A stretch of DNA of 12,715 nucleotides, taken from an uncultured Clostridia bacterium (GTDB lineage Bacteria; Bacillota; Clostridia; Peptostreptococcales; Anaerovoracaceae). The notes beneath the pieces are model-generated. The model was not told the origin of the DNA. It made no database searches and was given only the letters and a program-made list of their open reading frames with translations. The stretch covers positions 1 through 12,715 of the forward strand of contig CAKQVC010000032.1 of the NCBI GenBank assembly GCA_934277655.1, written 5' to 3'. The position numbers and the translations under genes are program-made. Shown here one piece after another: positions 7,358 through 12,715 of this stretch (within the stretch, counting starts at the first letter, position 1; the number at the start of each line of letters is the position of its first letter).

Positions 7358-7434
7358 CAGGCTGTCTCAAAAGGCGGTAAAATGCGAAAGCACAGGCTGC
7401 CTCAAAAGGCGGTAAAATGCGAAAGCACAGGCTG
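7358..7434. repeat. 35-base direct tandem repeat in the exporter leader
   Basis: Two adjacent 35-base copies (7358-7392 and 7393-7427) differ at one base (T7365 versus C7400), followed by a 7-base start of a third copy (CAGGCTG, 7428-7434). Each copy can form a small GCC/GGC hairpin with a TCAAAA loop (one arm is weakened to GTC in copy 1) and a TGC-GAAA-GCA hairpin with a GNRA-type tetraloop. GACAG (7341-7345) can also pair with CTGTC (7362-7366). The repeat ends about 77 bases before the ATG at 7512, so it would be in the mRNA leader. Function is unknown. Confidence 0.85.
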
Positions 7435-7511
7435 GCAAAAAAAGATAGCCAAAATGCCGCAGACGGTCTGCAACGAAGACGATAAACAGGAGAAACAGGA
7501 GAGATTTTCGA

Positions 7512-8393
7512 ATGAATACGAGGACAAAGGGGTTTGTAGCTGTTATTGTATCAGCTGCTTTTTTTGGGCTGGTTCCCCTATTTGTAAAGACGATATGTGC
7601 AGGTGGAGGAAACACGATCAGTGCAGCCTTTTATCGTTTCCTGCTGTCACTTCCGGTCATTTTTGCCTATCTGAAAATCCGGCATATCCCAATGAAGATT
7701 ACGAAAAAGCAGTTGGTGCAGGTTGTGGGCATCACGCTTTTTGGTTACGGAGGAACGAGTGTTCTGCTCTTTACATCTTACAATTATATCCCCTCGGGAA
7801 TGTCCACGACACTTCATTTTATGTATCCTGTCTTTACGATCTTGGGATGCGTCCTGTTCTTGAAGGAAAAACTAAGACCATTGAAGCTGCTGTGCGTGCT
7901 CCTTTGCTTTGGCGGAGTGGTACTTTTCTATGACGGAGAAAGTGCAGCGGGTATTTTCGGGATGATGCTTGCCCTGGTTTCCGGAATCACTTATGCGTTT
8001 TATACCATTTATCTGAGACAGAGTAGATTACAGGAAATGGATTCCTTGAAGCTGATCTTTTACCTGAATCTGGTTGCTACGGTCATGATAGGCATTATGG
8101 CAGGTGCGGGCGGCAATCTGATGATTGACATGACACCAAAAGCATGGTTGGTAGCTTTTGTGTTTGCTTCATTGGCATCTTTTATCGGTGTGCTGGGATT
8201 CCAGGAAGGCGTTAAATATATCGGACCGGAGACAACAGTGATCCTGAGTACATTCGAACCAATTACCAGCGTTATCGTTGGGGTTCTTGTTTACCAGGAA
8301 AGCTTTTCGTTCAAAACACTGGTAGGATGCATCTGCATTTTTGCATCGGTCATCATTGTAGCGAAAATGAAAGAAGACCAAGACCCGGAATAA
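7512..8393 (+). CDS. EamA/DMT-superfamily membrane transporter
   Basis: This 293-residue, very hydrophobic protein shows the two-fold repeat of EamA-type drug/metabolite transporters. About ten membrane segments are readable: for example AVIVSAAFFGLVPLFVK near the N-terminus and FIGVLGFQEGVKYIGPETTVILSTFEPITSVIVG in the second half, split here by a short loop. The STFEPITSVIVG stretch is typical of the last conserved repeat. Members usually export small metabolites or amino acids; the substrate cannot be read from sequence. The ATG is preceded by AGGAGAG (7497-7503) at 8 bases. The azlC gene starts 66 bases later with no terminator between, suggesting an export operon. The length is normal and no damage is seen. 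Confidence 0.9.
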   Translation: MNTRTKGFVAVIVSAAFFGLVPLFVKTICAGGGNTISAAFYRFLLSLPVIFAYLKIRHIPMKITKKQLVQVVGITLFGYGGTSVLLFTSYNYIPSGMSTTLHFMYPVFTILGCVLFLKEKLRPLKLLCVLLCFGGVVLFYDGESAAGIFGMMLALVSGITYAFYTIYLRQSRLQEMDSLKLIFYLNLVATVMIGIMAGAGGNLMIDMTPKAWLVAFVFASLASFIGVLGFQEGVKYIGPETTVILSTFEPITSVIVGVLVYQESFSFKTLVGCICIFASVIIVAKMKEDQDPE

Positions 8394-8459
8394 ACGAATT
8401 CCTGATGGATGAAAACATAATAAACAGAAAAACAATCTTCACAGGAGCAAGGATTATAT

Positions 8460-9380
8460 ATGAAGACAACGGAAGAACATATAACAGATGCAAACAAAAT
8501 AGGAGAAAATATGAAAAAACGCCCATGTAAAGAATCTGTACAGCCAGAGCATGAAAATAAAACATGGTATCTGCGAGGCCTGCGTGACGGGATTCCCATT
8601 GGCCTGGGATACTTCGCAGTAGGATTTACTTTGGGGATCGCAGCCCGCGAAGCCGGCATTACAGCTTTTCAGATGGGCCTGATGTCACTACTGATGCACG
8701 CTTCGGCTGGTCAGTTTGCGGTCATTACTATTATTGCAGGACAGTCCGGATATGTGGCAATGATCTTGACGCAGATTGTCATCAATATCCGCTATTTATT
8801 GATGTCCTGCTCCTTGTCGCAAAAGATCAGCCCGAACACTTCTAACGGCAAACGAATGCTTCTGGCGTATTTTGTGACGGACGAAATATTCGGGATCGCA
8901 GCTTCTGTGAAAGGAACTCTGAATCCATTTTATAACTATGGGGCAGCCACGGTAGCATCTCCGGGATGGATACTGGGAACGGCACTGGGGGTTCTGGTTG
9001 GAAATATACTGCCGGCGAGTATGATAAGTGCCCTTTCGGTTGCCTTATACGGCATGTTTTTAGCAGTTGTGATCCCGGCAGCAAAAGGCGATAGAGTTGT
9101 TGCGGCAGTTGTCATCGCATCTATGGCTGGCAGCTGCGTATTTTCATGGATCCCAGTGCTAAAAGGTATTTCAGGCGGAACAAAGATCATTATTCTGACC
9201 GTTGTGATCGCAGCGGCGGCAGCAATTATACGTCCGGTACCGCCGGAAAAAATCACAGGCGGAGCGGCAGATACAGCAGATACAGAGGGAAGCACCAGAG
9301 CCGAAGAAAAAACGACAGGACATCCTCGCAACACGGAAGATGGTCTGCAGCAAAAACAAAAAGAACAGGAGGAAGCATAA
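8460..9380 (+). CDS. azlC: AzlC family branched-chain amino acid exporter, large subunit
   Basis: AzlC with AzlD forms an exporter for branched-chain amino acids and analogues such as 4-azaleucine. Residues about 36-260 match the AzlC pattern: RGLRDGIPIGLGYFAVG at the first membrane segment, LMHASAGQFA (78-87), an NIRYLLMS loop (109-116) and GNILPASMISALSVALYGMF (181-200). The listed start at 8460 has AAGGA 6 bases upstream. An in-frame ATG at 8511 (residue 18) has AGGAG 5 bases upstream and would give 289 residues, which I consider equally likely. A hydrophilic tail after about residue 262, rich in Glu, Lys and Gln, makes the protein longer than the roughly 230-240 residues usual for the family. 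Its TAA overlaps the azlD ATG by one base, indicating translational coupling. Confidence 0.92.
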   Translation: MKTTEEHITDANKIGENMKKRPCKESVQPEHENKTWYLRGLRDGIPIGLGYFAVGFTLGIAAREAGITAFQMGLMSLLMHASAGQFAVITIIAGQSGYVAMILTQIVINIRYLLMSCSLSQKISPNTSNGKRMLLAYFVTDEIFGIAASVKGTLNPFYNYGAATVASPGWILGTALGVLVGNILPASMISALSVALYGMFLAVVIPAAKGDRVVAAVVIASMAGSCVFSWIPVLKGISGGTKIIILTVVIAAAAAIIRPVPPEKITGGAADTADTEGSTRAEEKTTGHPRNTEDGLQQKQKEQEEA

Positions 9381-9697
9381 TGGATTTATCACAGAATACA
9401 TATATTTATCTGCTGGTTGCGGCATTGACAATCTATGCGATTCGTGCATTGCCGTTAACGTTGATACAAAAAGAGATCCAAAGCACGTTTATCCGCTCTT
9501 TCTTGTACTATGTACCTTATGTAACACTGGCGGTCATGGCATTTCCTGCGATCATCACGGCAACAGAGACTCCGATTTCGGGTGTGGTAGCATTTATTGC
9601 AGCGGTTCTTGTAGCGTGGATTGACGGAAACCTGTTCAAGGTAGCGGTGGCATCCTGCATAGCTGTTTATGTAACAGAACTGATTGCACTGCACTAG
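9380..9697 (+). CDS. azlD: AzlD family branched-chain amino acid exporter, small subunit
   Basis: The 105-residue protein has about four hydrophobic segments: LLVAALTIYAIRALPL near the N-terminus, the YVPYVTLAVMAFPAI segment, VVAFIAAVLVAWI and VAVASCIAVYVTELI. The IRALPL and YVPYVTLAVMAFPAI segments are typical of AzlD, the obligate small partner of AzlC. The start at 9380 is fixed by the TAATG overlap with azlC and by AGGAGG (9367-9372) 7 bases upstream. The frame is open back to 9146, but that part lies wholly within azlC and is not credible as AzlD. Both subunits look intact, so a functional exporter is likely. No Lrp-type regulator is present in the window. Confidence 0.93.
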   Translation: MDLSQNTYIYLLVAALTIYAIRALPLTLIQKEIQSTFIRSFLYYVPYVTLAVMAFPAIITATETPISGVVAFIAAVLVAWIDGNLFKVAVASCIAVYVTELIALH

Positions 9698-9786
9698 AGC
9701 TTGGAGGCAACGAACGTTTCCAAAATGTCTGCGGCAGGCAGCTGCAGGCTGGGGGAGACGTGATGCTTTCGTACAGAAACTATAGT

Positions 9787-9810
9787 TGCTCAAATGACTG
9801 ACTTTGAGCA
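9787..9810. other. Hairpin between azlD and the metallophosphoesterase gene
   Basis: TGCTCAAA (9787-9794) and TTTGAGCA (9803-9810) form a perfect 8-base-pair stem with an 8-base loop, 90 bases after the azlD stop. It is followed by GAAAGG, not T residues, so it is not a standard terminator. It could be an mRNA-stabilising or attenuating hairpin. The rest of the 151-base gap shows no convincing promoter. Confidence 0.45.
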
Positions 9811-9848
9811 GAAAGGGAACCGTAACGAGAAAATAACAGGGGGACTGG

Positions 9849-11078
9849 ATGATGATTGCTTTTTTTCTCGCACCAGTATACATACTGGTTAACATTTATA
9901 TTTACTGGAGAATCATGGGATGGCTGCAGGTCGGCTTTTCGCAGTTAAAAGACCGAAAAAACCGCATTGTACCGGTGGCAGTCTATCTTTTCTTTGCATT
10001 CTCCTTTTTGATTGCATTCCTGCTGCCTTCCGGACAGCTTCGCAGGGCTATGAAACTTATCGGAAACTACTGGCTGGGTGTGCTGCTCTACATAATATTT
10101 TTTATCGTCTTATTTGACCTTTTGAGGCTGTTCTTTTTATATGTACTTCATATAGATCGCGAAAAACTCTGTTCGCCGAAGATGCACCGCCGAGTGGGAA
10201 GATTTTGCGCCTGTGCGATCCTGATCATTACCGTGGGAGGCGTGATCAACGCTGGCATTATCCGGGTAACTCCATATGAGATAGCCATCGATAAGGCTTC
10301 GCAAAATCCAAATGCCCGTAGTGAGATGAAGGTGGTTCTGGCTGCGGATCTGCATCTGGGGTATAACATCGGAATCCGCCAGATGGAAAAGATGGTAGAG
10401 AAGATCAACGAACAGGATGCGGACCTGGTGGTGTTTGCGGGAGATATTTTTGATAATGAATGGGAAGCGGTGCAGGAGCCGGAGAAACTGGAGGAAATCC
10501 TGCGAGGAATCCGGTCGCGCTATGGTGTGTATGCCTGCTATGGCAACCATGATGTGGAGGAACCGATCCTGGCTGGATTTACTTTCCGACAGACAGAGGA
10601 AAAAAACAGCAGCCCCGAGATGGATAAGTTCCTGAAAGATGCGGGCATCACGTTACTCAGAGATGAAGGTATCATGCTAGAAAACGGTGTATATCTGTTT
10701 GGGAGAGCGGATGCAAGCCGGCCGGGAGGAGGAATTAAATCCAGACAAACCCCGGAGCAGATCACAGAAAATATTGCGGGAGATGTGCCGGTGCTGGTCA
10801 TTGACCATGAACCGAGCCAGCTAGGGGAGCTTGCGGATGCGGGAGTGGATGTGGATCTTTGTGGACACACCCATGATGGGCAGATTTTTCCGGGTAACCT
10901 GGTGGTAAAGCTCGCGTGGGAAATTTCGTATGGCTATTTAAAGAAGAAAAATATGCACAACATTGTAACGTCCGGTGCAGGGCTGTTTGGTCCGAATATG
11001 CGGGTGGCGACCAAAGCAGAGATATGCCCGATTACCATTTATTTTGATGGTAACACGTCGGACCGCACGCCTGAATAA
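9849..11078 (+). CDS. Membrane-anchored calcineurin-like metallophosphoesterase (YkuE/YaeI type)
   Basis: The 409-residue protein begins with about four membrane segments (roughly 3-20, 41-60, 75-100 and 118-137) and continues with a catalytic domain. The five metallophosphoesterase motifs are all present: DLHLG (167-171), GDIFDN (198-203), GNHD (232-235), His320 in DHEP, and GHTHDGQ (339-345). These residues bind two metal ions and the phosphate. The family includes enzymes acting on lipid phosphates or nucleotides, for example UDP-diacylglucosamine hydrolases, but the substrate is not clear here. The ATG at 9849 has AGGGGG (9838-9843) 5 bases upstream; ATG 9852 in the same frame is 8 bases away and equally possible. 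It is on the same strand as azlD but after a 151-base gap, so operon membership is uncertain. Confidence 0.93.
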   Translation: MMIAFFLAPVYILVNIYIYWRIMGWLQVGFSQLKDRKNRIVPVAVYLFFAFSFLIAFLLPSGQLRRAMKLIGNYWLGVLLYIIFFIVLFDLLRLFFLYVLHIDREKLCSPKMHRRVGRFCACAILIITVGGVINAGIIRVTPYEIAIDKASQNPNARSEMKVVLAADLHLGYNIGIRQMEKMVEKINEQDADLVVFAGDIFDNEWEAVQEPEKLEEILRGIRSRYGVYACYGNHDVEEPILAGFTFRQTEEKNSSPEMDKFLKDAGITLLRDEGIMLENGVYLFGRADASRPGGGIKSRQTPEQITENIAGDVPVLVIDHEPSQLGELADAGVDVDLCGHTHDGQIFPGNLVVKLAWEISYGYLKKKNMHNIVTSGAGLFGPNMRVATKAEICPITIYFDGNTSDRTPE

Positions 11079-11092
11079 GTGCAAGATCAGGG

Positions 11093-11122
11093 TTGAAAAA
11101 TTCAGAAGCCTGAATGTTAAAT
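11093..11122 (+). promoter_or_regulatory. Weak candidate promoter for the DUF975/CmpB-like gene
   Basis: TTGAAA (11093-11098) and TTAAAT (11117-11122) are 18 bases apart, 81 bases before the proposed TTG start. The same region holds three alternating ATTCAG/CTGAAT segments (11100-11126), which can form mutually exclusive hairpins, and a CAGGG/CCCTG hairpin (11133-11146). No T tract follows, so I do not call a terminator after the metallophosphoesterase gene. Confidence 0.35.
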
Positions 11123-11180
11123 TCAGTTTCATCAGGGCTATCCCTGTAACAGAAAACAGAGTAACAGAAGGAAAATAAAA

Positions 11181-11207
11181 ATGAGAAAAAGGGGTACAGA
11201 GGATTGA
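11181..11207 (+). other. Possible 8-codon upstream ORF overlapping the next start
   Basis: ATG at 11181 has AGAAGGA 8 bases upstream and encodes MRKRGTED, ending in TGA that overlaps the proposed TTG start (TTGA, 11204-11207). Such an arrangement could couple translation of the downstream gene. It could equally be chance; nothing else supports that it is translated. Confidence 0.25.
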
Positions 11208-12715
11208 ATTTAAACAGAAAAGAAATGAAGAAAAATGCCAGGATGAGTGTACGGAAGCATTACTGGATTATGATGGCAGTATGCCTGATCGCGATCCTTT
11301 TAGGCACTGAGTTTTCGGGGAGCCTTGATTTTATGCGTTTTCCGTCGACAGGCAGACTGCAGCAGATTGAAAATCAGGGGGAAACGATTGCATCTTCAGA
11401 GTTCGGCATGAAGGAAAGCAGCGTCTGGAATGTGGTGGAAGAGGTCTTGGAAGGGAATCTTCAGCAGGGACAGGAAGATGCGGATACCTTGCGAAAGAAT
11501 ACTGTTGCAAGCAGTAAAGAAAAAGGAAATATCATTTTGGGAAGAAGCAATGGTGTTCTTGCTGAAATTGTAAATGGCGTGACCAGCGGGATTTTTTTTG
11601 TCGAGGTGATCAATGGGTTTTACCGGGTTGGACTGTCGAAGGATGCTGTTTTTTTGATAGTCCTGTGTTTGGTTCTGCTGGTGGAGATCGGATTCTGGTT
11701 TTTCATAAAAAATCTGTATAAGGCAATCGCACGCAGAATTTTTTTAGAGTGCAGGACTTATGAGAAAGTGCCGATCCAAAGGCTGCTGTTTTTTATGCGG
11801 GCAAAAAAATGGGTAAATGCCTGCGTGAACATGTTCATGGAGTTTTTCTTCCTGTGCCTGTGGTCTCTGACAATCGTAGGAGGTCCGATTAAGTTTTATT
11901 CCTATTACCTGGTTCCGTATATTGTAGCAGAGAATCCGGAAATCTGTTGGCGGGACAGCATTGCATTGTCGAGACGGATGATGAACGGTCATAAGTGGGA
12001 GTGTTTCGTGGCGAGAATGTCTTTTCTTCCGTGGGATCTTTTGGGAATGATGACATTGGGGCTCTCGAATCTTTTTTATGCCAATGCTTATCGAACGGCA
12101 TTTTTTGCAGAGTTTTATACACAGCTGCGAAGTCAGGCGAAACTGGACAAAATTTCGGGAACTGAATTTTTAAACGATGTTTATCTTTTCGAAAAAGCAT
12201 CTGCAAAAAAATTGAGAAAAGCATATCGAGATGTCATAGATGCCGGAGAGGATGCCGATGATGCAATCCGAGAATCAGATGAAGAGATAAAAGAAGAGGT
12301 TGTTGCTGCAATTGATAATTTGCAGGGGTCTGATGAAGGAAAACAAGCCGCAGAGCTTTCTGTCAGCAGACTTGCGGGATTTTTCGAAAAGAATTTCGGC
12401 ATTGTGCTCTATCGGACGGAGAATGATAAAAAATATTGGGAGTATCAGGCGAAGCTTATGATCGCTGAAGCAGCAGAGGATGCGGTCTGTGCGAGGACGT
12501 ACCCAGACAGGCTTTCCCCAAATCCGATCCATCAGAGTAGTAATCATTTTAAGAAAATGCATTATCTGCGTCACTATACCGTATCGTCACTGATCTTGAT
12601 GTTCTTCCTGTTTTCATTTGTGGGCTGGGTATGGGAGGTCAGTCTGCATGTGCTGGAAGACGGTGTGTTCGTAAACCGCGGCGTTCTGCATGGGCCATGG
12701 CTTCCAATTTATGGG
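11204..12715 (+). CDS. DUF975-like membrane protein with C-terminal CmpB-like domain, partial (3' end outside window)
   Basis: The frame is open to the right edge, giving 504 visible residues. Residues about 3-310 match the DUF975 pattern: an N-terminal NRKEMKKNAR stretch, a membrane segment starting HYWIMMAVCLIAILLG, further segments at about 147-168 and 211-241, and the SRRMMNGHKW motif (256-265). A charged cytoplasmic-looking stretch (about 320-450) follows. From 458 on, a membrane segment leads into FVGWVWEVS and NRGVLHGPWLPIYG, typical of the CmpB or ABC-transporter type IV family. The function of both families is poorly known. The start is TTG at 11204, chosen because the conserved NRKEMKKNAR begins at residue 4 and AAGGGG (11189-11194) lies 9 bases upstream; ATG 11225 would remove part of that motif and has no good binding site. 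Confidence 0.82.
   Translation, partial: MNLNRKEMKKNARMSVRKHYWIMMAVCLIAILLGTEFSGSLDFMRFPSTGRLQQIENQGETIASSEFGMKESSVWNVVEEVLEGNLQQGQEDADTLRKNTVASSKEKGNIILGRSNGVLAEIVNGVTSGIFFVEVINGFYRVGLSKDAVFLIVLCLVLLVEIGFWFFIKNLYKAIARRIFLECRTYEKVPIQRLLFFMRAKKWVNACVNMFMEFFFLCLWSLTIVGGPIKFYSYYLVPYIVAENPEICWRDSIALSRRMMNGHKWECFVARMSFLPWDLLGMMTLGLSNLFYANAYRTAFFAEFYTQLRSQAKLDKISGTEFLNDVYLFEKASAKKLRKAYRDVIDAGEDADDAIRESDEEIKEEVVAAIDNLQGSDEGKQAAELSVSRLAGFFEKNFGIVLYRTENDKKYWEYQAKLMIAEAAEDAVCARTYPDRLSPNPIHQSSNHFKKMHYLRHYTVSSLILMFFLFSFVGWVWEVSLHVLEDGVFVNRGVLHGPWLPIYG

Noticed and set aside
7358..7434. CRISPR-like repeat
   Set aside because: The 35-base copies are directly adjacent with no spacer between them.
9146..9379. 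N-terminal extension of azlD
   Set aside because: Lies wholly inside azlC in another frame; the TAATG overlap and AGGAGG fix the start at 9380.

Overview
The window looks like chromosome from a low-to-mid GC anaerobic Firmicute, most likely a Clostridia member of the Lachnospiraceae type. This is inferred from strong AGGAGG-type ribosome binding sites, the FtsH and AzlCD variants, a CxxC-type thioredoxin-reductase-like protein with a degenerate NADPH site, and DUF975/CmpB-like membrane proteins. No database search was possible, so family names rest on motifs I recognise. No CRISPR array, tRNA, rRNA, transposase or phage gene is visible. Most genes are ordinary housekeeping or transport genes; the unusual material is in leaders and in two atypical proteins.

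Layout. (1) 3-2346, + strand: a signalling cluster. It holds the C-terminal part of an HD-GYP c-di-GMP phosphodiesterase (cut by the left edge), a one-domain Hpt phosphotransfer protein 17 bases later, and, after a 149-base gap containing a foldable leader, a receiver-domain protein with a PAS-like middle and a Cys/His-rich C-terminus but no recognisable DNA-binding or GGDEF/EAL/HD-GYP output. An Hpt beside a receiver suggests a His-to-Asp phosphorelay linked to c-di-GMP turnover. (2) 2351-3905, +: asnS (asparaginyl-tRNA synthetase) with its own promoter and a strong intrinsic terminator. (3) 3950-5758, - strand: ftsH, convergent with asnS. Its leader of about 370 bases is filled by a two-copy imperfect repeat block (5788-6142) lying between a perfect extended -10 promoter and the ribosome binding site. 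(4) 6312-7241, +: a thioredoxin-reductase-like flavoprotein, divergent from ftsH, whose NADPH-binding motifs are missing. (5) 7267-11078, +: a probable transport cluster: promoter, leader with a 35-base tandem repeat, an EamA/DMT-family exporter, azlC and azlD (branched-chain amino acid exporter pair, overlapping TAATG junction), then a membrane-anchored metallophosphoesterase after a 151-base gap. (6) 11204-12715, +: a large membrane protein combining a DUF975-like N-terminal region with the start of a CmpB-like (ABC-transporter type IV) domain, cut by the right edge and apparently starting at TTG.

How the parts relate. The signalling genes probably act together. The exporters could share one transcript. 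FtsH (membrane protein quality control) and the flavoprotein (thiol/redox homeostasis) are divergently transcribed from one 553-base region, so shared stress control is possible but not shown. The best candidates for something undescribed are the ftsH leader repeat block, the 35-base tandem repeat leader, the leader of the receiver protein that can pair with its own ribosome binding site, and the NADPH-motif-less reductase.
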